Source: Planctomycetota bacterium (GTDB taxonomy: Bacteria; Planctomycetota; B15-G4; JADJEK01). Taken from it: DNA of 60,617 nucleotides. The stretch's first letter is position 1. Each line of letters opens with the position of its first letter. Below, piece after piece: positions 1 to 7,792 of the stretch. Both the position numbers and the translations under genes were made by a program. The notes below the pieces were generated by a model, which worked only from the letters and a program-made list of their open reading frames with translations, ran no database searches and had not been told where the DNA came from. The stretch spans positions 1 through 60,617 of the forward strand of contig JACQZJ010000055.1 in the NCBI GenBank assembly GCA_016213895.1. The letters run 5' to 3'.

Positions 1-102
1 AAGGGCCCGCGCTTCGTTGGCGGCCGTGAGCCGGCGTGTGCGCTCGTCCAGCAGCGGCCAAAGGCTGGCCAGCTTCGACCGAAGTTCGCTGCATGTCCTC
101 AT
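1..102 (-). CDS. ISAzo13-family transposase, N-terminal 34 residues (runs off window)
   Basis: The minus strand from an ATG at 102-100 is open to the window edge. It reads a typical ISAzo13-type N-terminus, with a core SLWPLLDERTRRLTAANEAR that fits the family pattern 'L.PLLDER.RRLWAAAEARALG'. Only 34 codons are present, so the catalytic DDE domain lies outside. The family assignment is from memory of the conserved N-terminal segment and is not proven by a search. The partner gene on the plus strand appears to lose its own start at this edge, which fits an IS insertion. Confidence 0.65.
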   Translation of the reverse strand, partial: MRTCSELRSKLASLWPLLDERTRRLTAANEARAL

Positions 103-150
103 GCCTCACGATCATACGAGAAGCAGACACGTCACGCAACCGTTATTTAT
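1..150. mobile_element. Terminal part of a putative ISAzo13-like insertion sequence
   Basis: Contains the transposase start and about 48 bases of leader. Base composition drops sharply near 130-156 (AT-rich patch around 142-153) before the neighbouring coding sequence resumes. The exact inverted-repeat end cannot be fixed without the other end of the element, so the boundary is approximate. Confidence 0.45.
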
Positions 151-258
151 TTACGCGGCCTAACTGCGCAGGGTGGCTCGGTCGTCCACTCTCGCGGCCG
201 TTTCATCGATCTCCTTGTCACGCTCGTCGACCGCGATTCGGACGCGGAGCTGTCCGAC

Positions 259-1383
259 GTGGAGATCAGGGCCGTGCCGTTCGATCCATTCGCGGATCCC
301 GCCATCGGACGCTCCCGCTGTCGATCGGCGAGCGTATTGCTGCCGCCTCGCGACGATCCGCACCTCGAGATCTGGCGAAACGGCGTGCCGTCGCCCATCC
401 TGATTCACCGGAAGGAACTCGAAAGCTGGGACCTCATGGCCGTCTATGCGCACGCTCCTCGCCACGCCTGGTGCCCATTCGACCTCGAACAGAAGGCCAC
501 GTCGCAGGCGGTGAGCCTGCCTGCCGCAGCCGGACTCGCCGTGACCGTGTTGAATCCGCCCGTGAGACCGGAGTCCTTCCTGCGCCTGCGCTCGACCGCG
601 GAGGGCGAGACTCCGGGCCGGCTCATGCACGAGCAGCAGGTCGATGTCACGAAGCCTCGCATGGTCCTGGAAGACATCCAGCCGTTTCGTCTGGCGGCGA
701 GCGTCGAGCTGGGCTTCGACCAGCCGCTGGTTCTGGCGCAGGACGTGGTCGACCTCGCTCCCGGCCAGCTCACGAGCCTGGTGCTGCACTACTCTCCTGC
801 TCCGGAGCTGCCCGCCGCGGTCATCGTGGCGGGCACGCTCTTCGTGCCGCCGGCGTGGGGCGACGACCTCCGGCCGAGCCTGTCGCTCACGCTCGTCGAT
901 TGCGTCGCGGACGTGGAGGAGTCCAGCAGGACTATCCCGCCCGGGCGCATGCTCCGGGAGAGCACGCCCGGCATGTTCCTGTGGAAGTCGGAGCCGATCC
1001 TGCCGGGCCGGTGCCGGGCGTTTGTCAGTTGGTCCTCAGCCGCGGGACCGCAAGGATGGCAGGTGTTGATTGACATTTCGCCACAAGGCGATCCCGCGGT
1101 CCGCCTGGAGGTGCCGCCTCCGGCCGAGCTGATCGTCAACGTTTTCCTGGCTGAGAAGAAGGGCTACGGCCCTTACGGCGACCTCATGTGGTCCGCGGGG
1201 ACTGAGTCCAGCGGTGGGATGAGGGGAGGCGGGCTCTTCTTCGAAGAGCCGATCCGGATGCTGGTTCCCATCGGTCCAGTGCGCCTGAAGGCAACACGCT
1301 TTGAGTCGTCGGCTGTCAAGAAGGCCGAGCGGGTGGTGCAAGTCGGCCCGGGACGGAACGAGACGACCCTCGACCTGCGGTGA
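259..1383 (+). CDS. Carboxypeptidase-regulatory-like hypothetical protein, 5'-truncated
   Basis: The first usable start is GTG 259 (374 aa), but the same frame stays open leftwards and reads plausible protein from about 145 (IYLRGLTAQGG...), up to the IS edge. I therefore infer that the true N-terminus was removed by the insertion. There is no signal peptide left. The product is beta-rich and contains repeated polypeptide stretches resembling carboxypeptidase-regulatory or bacterial Ig-like domains, as in the protein at 8199-9738. Function is unknown. It is probably non-functional if the IS reading is right; alternatively it is intact, with a start upstream that I cannot recognise. Confidence 0.6.
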   Translation: MEIRAVPFDPFADPAIGRSRCRSASVLLPPRDDPHLEIWRNGVPSPILIHRKELESWDLMAVYAHAPRHAWCPFDLEQKATSQAVSLPAAAGLAVTVLNPPVRPESFLRLRSTAEGETPGRLMHEQQVDVTKPRMVLEDIQPFRLAASVELGFDQPLVLAQDVVDLAPGQLTSLVLHYSPAPELPAAVIVAGTLFVPPAWGDDLRPSLSLTLVDCVADVEESSRTIPPGRMLRESTPGMFLWKSEPILPGRCRAFVSWSSAAGPQGWQVLIDISPQGDPAVRLEVPPPAELIVNVFLAEKKGYGPYGDLMWSAGTESSGGMRGGGLFFEEPIRMLVPIGPVRLKATRFESSAVKKAERVVQVGPGRNETTLDLR

Positions 1384-1437
1384 GGCATCGTCCTGCGCGC
1401 GGACGGCGGCGAGCGCCTGCTGCCGCGCCGCGGCCGC

Positions 1438-2568
1438 TCAGACGTCCTTCTTCTCGGCCAGGTACAGGTCGGCGATCTCCTTCGCGCGCTTTCCCGTGGG
1501 AAGATCGATGCGGTTGGCCATGAGCACGACGGTCAGCCTGTCCTCGGGATAGCGGGCGATCTCGGTGCGGAAGCCGACCCAGCCGCCGCCGTGCGACAGG
1601 CAGCGCCGCCCCTTGCGCTCGCCGACGCCCCAGCCGAAGCCGTAGCTGCTCTGCTCGCCGCTGTTCAAGGTCGCGGGCGTGAACGCCTCCTCCAGCGTCT
1701 CCTTCTTCACCAGGCTGCCGCTCTCGAGCGCCTGGTCCCACTTGTACATGTCCTCGAGCGTGGTGTAGATGCCGCCGGCGCCGAACATCGTGTTGAGCGG
1801 GTGATCGTCGTTCAGCACGAAGCGGCCCGGGGCTGGCTGGTAGCCGTACGTGCGGTTCTCGAAGTGCTTCTCGGGGTGCTCGAGCACGAGCGACGCGTCC
1901 ATGCCGAGCGGCGCGAAGATGTCGTCCTTCATGAACGCGGCGTAGCTCCTCTCCGCCGCGCGCTCGATGATGAGGCCGAGCATCTCGTACCCGGGATTGC
2001 TGTACTCGAAGCGCTCGCCCGGAACGAAGCGCGGCTCTCCCCACTTCTCGTACACCTTGGCGCCGTCCGCGCAGACCGGCATCCGGTCCTTGGGGAAGTG
2101 GTCCATGGCCTCGTAGTAGTCGGGCAGGCCGGAGGTGTGGTTCAGGAGGTGTCGGACCTTGATGCCGTCGCCGTAGCGCGCCTTGAGTTCCGGAATGAAG
2201 CGCGACGCGGGATCGTCGTATGCGAGGGTCCCGCGCTCGGCCAGGATCAGGATTCCCAGGGCCGTGAACGGCTTGGTGGTCGAGTCCAGCCGCGACGGGA
2301 CGGCGGGTCCCATCTTCACCTTGCGCTCGAGGTCGGCCATGCCGTAGCCCTTGGCGTGGACCACCTCGCCCTTCAGGACGACCAGCACCGAGCAGCCCGG
2401 CGTCTTCTCGTTGCAGGACGCGAACAGGGCGTCGATGCGCGTGGAGCGCTCGTCCTGCGCCTCGGGCGTCTCGCCCGCGCCCGCCAGCGCGGCCCGGCAC
2501 AGGCCGAGCGCCAGCAGCAGGAGCAGGAGCAGGGGCAGGCGGACCCGGAGCCCTCTCGTTCGTGGCAT
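1438..2568 (-). CDS. Secreted serine hydrolase, beta-lactamase/penicillin-binding fold
   Basis: 376 aa from ATG 2568, preceded by a good Shine-Dalgarno (GGAAGGAA). An in-frame start at 2631 exists, but the ATG at 2568 gives a clean signal peptide (residues 1-30, a run of leucines). The class C beta-lactamase/DD-peptidase catalytic set is visible: STTK at 96-99 (nucleophile S96, K99), YSN at 189-191 and HGG at 326-328, with LLNHTSGLPDYY around 141-152 typical of the 'serine hydrolase domain-containing' family. Members hydrolyse peptides or esters in the periplasm, and the substrate cannot be predicted. The gene is followed 81 bases upstream on the same strand by the nucleoside hydrolase but has its own promoter-like element. 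Confidence 0.9.
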   Translation of the reverse strand: MPRTRGLRVRLPLLLLLLLALGLCRAALAGAGETPEAQDERSTRIDALFASCNEKTPGCSVLVVLKGEVVHAKGYGMADLERKVKMGPAVPSRLDSTTKPFTALGILILAERGTLAYDDPASRFIPELKARYGDGIKVRHLLNHTSGLPDYYEAMDHFPKDRMPVCADGAKVYEKWGEPRFVPGERFEYSNPGYEMLGLIIERAAERSYAAFMKDDIFAPLGMDASLVLEHPEKHFENRTYGYQPAPGRFVLNDDHPLNTMFGAGGIYTTLEDMYKWDQALESGSLVKKETLEEAFTPATLNSGEQSSYGFGWGVGERKGRRCLSHGGGWVGFRTEIARYPEDRLTVVLMANRIDLPTGKRAKEIADLYLAEKKDV

Positions 2569-2603
2569 CGTCGCGTTCCTTCCGAGTGGATGGGTGGCAG
2601 GGC

Positions 2604-2611
2604 ACGATAGC
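2604..2611 (-). promoter_or_regulatory. Putative -10 element (GCTATCGT) of the beta-lactamase-fold gene
   Basis: GCTATCGT on the minus strand, 36 bases upstream of the start codon at 2568. A TTGTGC hexamer 18 bases further upstream (2633-2628) can serve as -35. It matches the GCTAnnnT pattern seen before many genes here. Confidence 0.45.
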
Positions 2612-2649
2612 GTCCACCGCGCGCCGGGCACAAAGCCGTTCTCCGCCGC

Positions 2650-4086
2650 TCACTCTGCGTCTACGACGTCGAAGAGCTCGAGGCGGTGCCAGTTTTCCCA
2701 GATGTCCAGGCCGAGGCGCCGGACGCCGAGCCAATAGGCGTCGCTCTCGAGGGTGTGCTCGGCGAGCAGCGCCGCGATCTCGGCGCGGATGCGCTCCTCG
2801 TAGTCCGTTCGCAGTGCGAGGGTGATCGTGCGGCCGTTCATCTCGAAGGAGGCCCGCGCCGCGGCCGGCGTCTGCGGGGACAGCGCGAAGAGCCCCCTGC
2901 CTGGCGTGGCGCCGGTGGAGACGATGAGCCCATCGTTCAGGCACGAGGCCGGAGGCTCGGCGCCAGCCTCGGAGACCACGCGCAGTCCGTGCGACGGCGC
3001 GTTCAGGAGCTCGGCGGCGCGCACGCCCATCTTGACGCCGATGATCGAGTGGGCGCCGAGGTGCTCGTGCATCTCGCTGGCCAGGACCTGAGCGAACCAC
3101 TCCTCTTCGCCGTTCTTGGCCACGATCGCCGCGCGCCGCGCGCGCACGTCCTCCTGCAGGAGCGCGTCCGGCAGTGCGCCCGTGGCGAGCACCGCGTGCG
3201 GCTTGGCCTGCCGGCCCCGCACCAGCAGGCGCCGGATCCCCTCCGCCGCGGCCCGCGCCTCGCGCGGGACGAACGTGCCGGGCTCCTCCGTCTCCTGGAA
3301 GAACGCGGAGTCCGTGTAGTAGAGGAAGGCCAGCTCGTCATCGAAGCTCGCGCGGCCCTCCAGGTAGTGGCGTCGCATCTCCTCCGGCTCGAGCAGGCGG
3401 CGCAGGAAGGTCTCGCCGAGAGCAGTGCCCGGCCCGAGGCGGAAGGGCTCCTCGCTCCACTCCGCTGGCTTCTGCGCCGCGTTTCCCGGGTCCACGAACT
3501 CCACGCGCAAGCCGGAGGCAAGCACCGCGGCCAGGGCCTCCGGGTCGCGCCCCACGTTCCAGCTCCGCTCCGGATCCCCGGCGCCCGAGACGATGACCTC
3601 CTCGATGCCGGCGCGGATCTCGGGCTGCACGCGCAGGGCCGCGGCCAGGTTGGTGAGCGGACCGAGCACCAGGATGACCGTCTTCTTCCCCTCGCGCAGG
3701 TAGGCGCGCGGCGCAAAAGGCTGGCCGAGGGGTGGAGCTGCCTCGGGCAGGGCCCTGCGCAGGAACTGCTCCGCGCTCGCGCGAAATGGCGGCGCTTGGC
3801 TCTCCGCGTCCGTCTGCGCGGGAGCGAACAGAGGAACGTCCGCGCGGTTGAAGAACGCGAGCAGGCGCTCCAGGTTCGCCATACCCTGCTCGCGGCCGGC
3901 CGCGCCCTCGGCGGCCACGATCGCGGCCAGGTCGATGCCCGGGAGCTGGAGCGCCATGGCCAGGGCCACGGCGTCGTCGAGACCGACGTCCGTATCGATC
4001 ACCAGCGTGGGGTGGTCCTCGGCCACGTGGGCGGCCACCGGCACGACGAGCAGGAGCAAGAAGGCGGCGGCGAGCAGCGTGCGCAT
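2650..4086 (-). CDS. Secreted nucleoside hydrolase (inosine/uridine-preferring family)
   Basis: 478 aa from ATG 4086 with GAGGAA upstream and a signal peptide at 1-19. DTDVGLDDAV at 31-40 is the calcium-binding signature of ribonucleoside hydrolases (Asp cluster that coordinates Ca2+ and the ribose). The N-terminal about 310 residues correspond to the IUNH fold, which cleaves the N-glycosidic bond of nucleosides. The remaining C-terminal about 160 residues are longer than the usual family length and are not recognised by me; they include a block resembling a FmdE/CinA-type or formylmethanofuran-like metal site, but this is uncertain. A periplasmic location suggests nucleoside scavenging. Confidence 0.85.
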   Translation of the reverse strand: MRTLLAAAFLLLLVVPVAAHVAEDHPTLVIDTDVGLDDAVALAMALQLPGIDLAAIVAAEGAAGREQGMANLERLLAFFNRADVPLFAPAQTDAESQAPPFRASAEQFLRRALPEAAPPLGQPFAPRAYLREGKKTVILVLGPLTNLAAALRVQPEIRAGIEEVIVSGAGDPERSWNVGRDPEALAAVLASGLRVEFVDPGNAAQKPAEWSEEPFRLGPGTALGETFLRRLLEPEEMRRHYLEGRASFDDELAFLYYTDSAFFQETEEPGTFVPREARAAAEGIRRLLVRGRQAKPHAVLATGALPDALLQEDVRARRAAIVAKNGEEEWFAQVLASEMHEHLGAHSIIGVKMGVRAAELLNAPSHGLRVVSEAGAEPPASCLNDGLIVSTGATPGRGLFALSPQTPAAARASFEMNGRTITLALRTDYEERIRAEIAALLAEHTLESDAYWLGVRRLGLDIWENWHRLELFDVVDAE

Positions 4087-4113
4087 GGTGCGTTCCTCGG
4101 GAGATGAGCGGCG

Positions 4114-4119
4114 ATCCTA
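4114..4119 (-). promoter_or_regulatory. Putative -10 (TAGGAT) of the nucleoside hydrolase gene
   Basis: TAGGAT on the minus strand, 27 bases upstream of the start codon at 4086. No convincing -35 is seen, so this is tentative. It lies back to back with the plus-strand promoter at 4159-4187. Confidence 0.25.
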
Positions 4120-4158
4120 CCCGGGTCCGGCCGCAGCCGTCGCGCTCAGGCGCGGTCG

Positions 4159-4187
4159 TTGCCCGCGCGCGGGGCGGCCGCTACCAT
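4159..4187 (+). promoter_or_regulatory. Sigma-70-like promoter of the SGNH gene
   Basis: TTGCCC at 4159-4164, a 17-base spacer, then TACCAT at 4182-4187 in the recurrent GCTAnnAT context. It lies 72 bases upstream of the ATG at 4260. This is the best-formed promoter in the window and supports the GCTAnnnT motif as the local -10. Confidence 0.6.
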
Positions 4188-4259
4188 CTTGGCGGGAGGC
4201 GCGCTCCAGCCGGGGAGGGAGGATCCGCTGCTCCCCGCGAGGGCGATCGCCGAGGCTCG

Positions 4260-5795
4260 ATGAAGAAGCCGGTCAAGTACGTTCTGCTGACCCTCTTCGG
4301 ATGCGTGCTGTCCCTGCTGCTGCTCGAGGGTGGCCTGCAGGTCGCGGCCTTCCTGGTGACGCAGGCGGCGGAGTCGCGAGGCGCGCCTTCCGCGCCGCGC
4401 GGCGCCGGGGAGAAGGTCGTGTTGTGCGTGGGCGACTCCTTCACCTTCGGTGTGGGCGCGAGCGACGCCAGCAGGTCCTATCCGGGAATGCTGCAGCAGC
4501 ATCTCAACGAGAGTCCGGCCGGCGAAGCGGGCGCCGCGGCCGCGTGGCGCGTGGTCAACGGCGGCTGGCCCGGCCGGAACTCCGCGGAACTTCTGCAGCG
4601 CATGCCGCGCTTCCTGACCGACGAACGACCTGACTACGTCTGCGTCCTGGTCGGCAAGAACAACCGCTGGAGCCGCGACGAGATGGATCTCCCTCCTCCC
4701 GCGCTCGCCGAGGGCTCTGGCGAGAGCCGCGGCTTCCAGTGGCGCCTGCGTACGCTCCGGCTCCTCCAGACCCTGTGGGCCAACCTCGGCGAGCCGGATG
4801 CCGGATCCGCGCAGCCGCGGGCGAAGCAGGACGATCCCCAGGCGAGGAAGGAAGGCTCTCGGTCCGGGCAGAAGAGCCCCTTGCTTATCCCTGAGGCGCA
4901 GCAGACCCCCGAGTTCCGCGCGTTGAAGGACGCCGGCCGCAAGCTGCAGAAGGGCGACAGGGCCTTTGCCGAGCGCGCGGCCGCCGAGATGCGGGAGCGC
5001 GTGCGCGCGCTCGACGACCTGCCGACCGAGATGCAGTACGTGATGCTGCTCGTCGGCCTGTCGCGGCAGGAGGAGCTGATCGACGAGTGCTTCTTCGCCA
5101 GCGAGAAGTACGGCAAGAGCGCCGAGCTCTGCGCGCTGGTCATCTTCCCGCTGGCGCAGCTCGGCCGCTTCGACGAGGCGCTCTCGTGGGCGGACGAGGC
5201 CTTCCGCCTGCGCGGCCCGGGCGAGCCCAAGCCCTACGCGCACCGCGCGCGCGTCTACCGCAAGATGGGGCGGACGGTCGACGCGCTGCGGGACACGATC
5301 CAGGCCTTCGCGCAGGACCGGGACCGCACCTACCTCGAGAAGGAGCTGGTCAAGCTCTACATGAGGGACGCCGCCGTGCACGAGCAGCTCGAGGAGATGG
5401 CCGGGCCGCTCGGGCTGGCGCAAGAGGACCTCGAGACGCTTCGCGCCGTGGCGGCCGCGGCGCACGCGCAGCTCCTGGCCGAGCGCGCCGGTCCGGAGGA
5501 TTCCGACACGCGCGTGCGTCTCGAGCAGGATCTCAGGCACTTCGTCTCCCTCGTGCGCCAGAGCGGCGCGCAGCCGCTGCTCTTGACCTATCCGCGCAAC
5601 CTCGGTCCGATCCAGCAGGGGCTGCGCACCGTGGCCGAGGACGAGGGAGCGCTGCTCGTCGACCTGGAGCCGGTGTTCGCCGAGCTGCTCGAGACCGCGG
5701 CCGAGGAGGACTACTTCATCGCCGACGGCCACTGCAATGACGCGGGCTACGCGGTCATGGCGCGCGCGGTCGCGGCCGCGATCCGGGGGCGCTGA
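4260..5795 (+). CDS. Membrane-anchored SGNH/GDSL-type hydrolase with helical repeat middle
   Basis: 511 aa from ATG 4260; the open frame begins earlier (4104) but lacks coding character there. Residues 8-32 form an N-terminal membrane anchor. GDSFTFG at 58-64 (S60 as block I nucleophile), NGGWPGRNS (block II Gly) and GKNNRW (block III Asn) follow, and a C-terminal DGHCNDAGY provides the Asp-His dyad. The middle (about 210-400) is alpha-helical with TPR-like character. This architecture matches uncharacterised SGNH proteins of large-genome environmental bacteria that often act on acylated glycans at the cell surface. Esterase activity is inferred from motifs only. Confidence 0.8.
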   Translation: MKKPVKYVLLTLFGCVLSLLLLEGGLQVAAFLVTQAAESRGAPSAPRGAGEKVVLCVGDSFTFGVGASDASRSYPGMLQQHLNESPAGEAGAAAAWRVVNGGWPGRNSAELLQRMPRFLTDERPDYVCVLVGKNNRWSRDEMDLPPPALAEGSGESRGFQWRLRTLRLLQTLWANLGEPDAGSAQPRAKQDDPQARKEGSRSGQKSPLLIPEAQQTPEFRALKDAGRKLQKGDRAFAERAAAEMRERVRALDDLPTEMQYVMLLVGLSRQEELIDECFFASEKYGKSAELCALVIFPLAQLGRFDEALSWADEAFRLRGPGEPKPYAHRARVYRKMGRTVDALRDTIQAFAQDRDRTYLEKELVKLYMRDAAVHEQLEEMAGPLGLAQEDLETLRAVAAAAHAQLLAERAGPEDSDTRVRLEQDLRHFVSLVRQSGAQPLLLTYPRNLGPIQQGLRTVAEDEGALLVDLEPVFAELLETAAEEDYFIADGHCNDAGYAVMARAVAAAIRGR

Positions 5796-5803
5796 GCCGC
5801 CGG

Positions 5804-5869
5804 TCGCCGCAGGAATGACGCACGTGCGTCGTTTAAATGATTGACCGGTCATTCTTGAATGATACATCA
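5804..5869. repeat. Upstream copy of a 66-bp imperfect direct repeat flanking the AlbA_2 gene
   Basis: Aligns without gaps to 7613-7678 (offset 1809), with 53 of 66 positions identical by my count. It contains two palindromes whose centres are 21 bases apart: TCGTTTAAATGA (5829-5840, one mismatch) and TCATTCTTGAATGA (5849-5862, perfect arms). A third perfect palindrome, GAATGAT-AC-ATCATTC (5857-5872), overlaps the second and is not conserved in the other copy. Confidence 0.85.
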
Positions 5870-5872
5870 TTC
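5829..5872 (+). promoter_or_regulatory. Operator/promoter region of the AlbA_2 regulator gene
   Basis: Two or three TCATT/AATGA palindromes two helical turns apart overlap a candidate promoter: TTGACC (5841-5846), 16 bases, TACATC (5863-5868). Transcription would then begin near 5875, only a few bases before ATG 5879, so the mRNA would be nearly leaderless. No Shine-Dalgarno is visible, which agrees. Autoregulation by the downstream winged-helix protein is an inference from position. Confidence 0.6.
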
Positions 5873-5878
5873 TACGCC

Positions 5879-7627
5879 ATGAGGACCTCCATCGACCGCA
5901 AGGGCCTGCTGGGCAGGCTCGACGGCGCTCCGGCGGACGCGCTCGAATCCGAAACCCTCGAATGCAAGGGGTGGGACCAGGATCCTCGCCGCTGGAAGGT
6001 CCAGGTGAGGGAGACCCGAGAGGCCGTCGTGTGCCTGGCGAACCGCCGGGGCGGGACGATTCTCCTGGGGATCGCGGATGGCGCACGCACGCGGAAGGAG
6101 GCCATCGTCGGAGTTGGGGATCTCGATGCCGAGGCGTTGCGGCGTGAGATCTACCGCGGAACGGCGCCGCCGCTCCTGGTCGAGATCGAGGAGTGGGTCG
6201 AGCCCGAAGGACGGCTGCTCGCGGTTCACGTCCCGCGAGGCGTCCCTCCGCACACAACGACCGAAGGGATCGGCAAGATTCGGGTCGGGAAGGAATGTCG
6301 CCCGCTGACCGGCGCCGATCTCACACGCCTCGTCCTCGAGAGCCGCAGCGTCGATCTCACGTGGGAGGTGGTCGCGAAGGCCCGTCCCGCGGATCTGGAC
6401 CCAGTACAAGTGAAGGCGCTCCGCACGCTCCTCGCCCGCGAGGGAGGTAAGCCAGCGTTGGCTGCGCTTACGTCCAAAGAGATGCTTGCGAATCTGGGGC
6501 TCGTGCGTGACGACGGAGTGAGCCTCGCGGCGATCCTTCTGCTGGGCAGGGGAGCGGCCATCGCCCGCTTCGCGCCGCAGCACGAGGTCACCGTCATCCG
6601 CTACGATTCTCCGACGCACTTCGACAAGCGCTACGACCTGAAGGAGCCCTTGCTTGCTGTTCTCGACCGCATGCAGCGGATCCTCGAGGATCACATGCGC
6701 CTCACCAGCGTTCAGGAACGAGGTTTCGGCGAGCTCCTCTTCCCGGACATCTCGTGGCTCGCCGCGCGAGAGGCCATCTTGAACGCGCTGGCGCATCGCG
6801 ACTGGTTCCAGCACCAGTCCGTGTTCGTGGAGATGCGCCCTGGTCGGCTCGAGGTCGCAAGCCCAGGCGGGTTCCTCGGCGGTGTGACACCGGACAACAT
6901 CCTTCGCCACCCTCCGGTCCGCCGGAATCCTCTCCTCGCCGAGACGTTCCAGGCGATCGGCTTCGTCAATCGCGCGGGCTTGGGAGTGGACAGGATCTAC
7001 GAGGATCTGCTGCGCTCGGGGAAGGGAATCCCCAGCTACGAAGCGGACGAAGCGGGCGTGCGGCTGAAGCTGCCGACGCGCACGCACGAGGCGTTTGCTC
7101 GTTTCGTGGCGGAGGAGGAGCGCGCCCGCCGCCGGTTGGATCTCGACGATCTGGTCGTGCTGTGGACGGTCACCGCAAGGGGCGAGGCGAACCGCAAGTC
7201 TGCCGCCCGGAATCTCCAGCTTTCGGAGGACGATGCCAGCGACAAGCTCGCCGCCTTGCGTGGCAGAGGCCTTCTTGTCGCGCGCGGCAGAGGCCGTGGA
7301 ACTAGCTACCGTCTCGCGAGGCACCTGTCGGATCTCATACGAGGCCGCGCTGCCACGGACCTCGACATCGACCTGGACGAGGAGGCAGCCCGGCTGCGCG
7401 TGCAGTCGGTTCTTGCCGAGCGCGGGTCGCTGTCGAACGCCGATATCCGGGGGATGACGGGCTTGGCGCGCCAGGCCGCGGTTCGGCTGATGAATCGGCT
7501 GCGGGATGAGGACCTGGCAAGAGTCGCAGGTCGCGGCAGATCCGCGCGATGGCTGCCTGGGCCGACTCTCGTTGGCAAGTCGAAGCGGGGACGAGAACGG
7601 GGCGGGCGCCGTTCGCCGCGGGAATAA
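5879..7627 (+). CDS. AlbA_2 (Schlafen-like) / GHKL ATPase / winged-helix transcriptional regulator
   Basis: 582 aa from ATG 5879; an in-frame ATG at 5837 falls inside the operator palindrome and is unlikely. Residues about 20-145 are an AlbA_2 domain (ETLECKGW; CLANRRGGTILLGI at 52-65). About 210-410 is the COG2865-type linker and GHKL-like fold with REAILNALAHRDW (N302 as N-box Asn) and PGGFLGGVTPDNI. The C-terminal 150 residues hold two predicted winged-helix segments (about 415-475 and 500-565). Such proteins are described as ATP-binding transcriptional regulators with RecG-like C-terminal similarity. The gene stands alone between two copies of a 66-bp repeat bearing operator palindromes, so a self-regulating, possibly mobile unit is likely. 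Confidence 0.85.
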   Translation: MRTSIDRKGLLGRLDGAPADALESETLECKGWDQDPRRWKVQVRETREAVVCLANRRGGTILLGIADGARTRKEAIVGVGDLDAEALRREIYRGTAPPLLVEIEEWVEPEGRLLAVHVPRGVPPHTTTEGIGKIRVGKECRPLTGADLTRLVLESRSVDLTWEVVAKARPADLDPVQVKALRTLLAREGGKPALAALTSKEMLANLGLVRDDGVSLAAILLLGRGAAIARFAPQHEVTVIRYDSPTHFDKRYDLKEPLLAVLDRMQRILEDHMRLTSVQERGFGELLFPDISWLAAREAILNALAHRDWFQHQSVFVEMRPGRLEVASPGGFLGGVTPDNILRHPPVRRNPLLAETFQAIGFVNRAGLGVDRIYEDLLRSGKGIPSYEADEAGVRLKLPTRTHEAFARFVAEEERARRRLDLDDLVVLWTVTARGEANRKSAARNLQLSEDDASDKLAALRGRGLLVARGRGRGTSYRLARHLSDLIRGRAATDLDIDLDEEAARLRVQSVLAERGSLSNADIRGMTGLARQAAVRLMNRLRDEDLARVAGRGRSARWLPGPTLVGKSKRGRERGGRRSPRE

Positions 7628-7678
7628 TGCACCAGCGTCATTCGAATGATTGTCTGGTCATTCCGGAATGAGACATCA
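7613..7678. repeat. Downstream copy of the 66-bp direct repeat, with paired palindromes
   Basis: Begins just inside the 3' end of the AlbA_2 gene (its first 15 bases are coding) and ends at 7678. It carries TCATTCGAATGA (7638-7649, perfect) and TCATTCCGGAATGA (7658-7671, perfect), again with centres 21 bases apart. TTGTCT (7650-7655) occupies the place of TTGACC in the first copy. The palindromes here are better than in the upstream copy. Confidence 0.85.
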
Positions 7679-7732
7679 AAACTGGCCGAGAGAGCCTCCG
7701 AGAGCCAGAAACTGGCTTCAGAGAGCGTAGGG

Positions 7733-7740
7733 GCTATGCT
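7733..7740 (+). promoter_or_regulatory. Putative -10 element (GCTATGCT) of the lipoprotein gene
   Basis: GCTATGCT, 52 bases before the start codon at 7793 and within the recurrent GCTAnnnT pattern. The palindromes of the second repeat lie about 65 bases further upstream, so the AlbA_2 regulator could also act here. Confidence 0.35.
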
Positions 7741-7792
7741 GGGGCAGAACGCGTCGATCCGCGGGCAGCGAAGCGCGAAGGAGGTAGACATC

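Noticed and set aside
5837-5839. ATG 5837 as start of the AlbA_2 protein
   Set aside because: Located inside the palindromic operator and promoter spacer; ATG 5879 is in better context.
5804-7678. Classical transposon with terminal inverted repeats
   Set aside because: The flanking sequence is a direct, not inverted, repeat and there is no transposase or recombinase gene inside.
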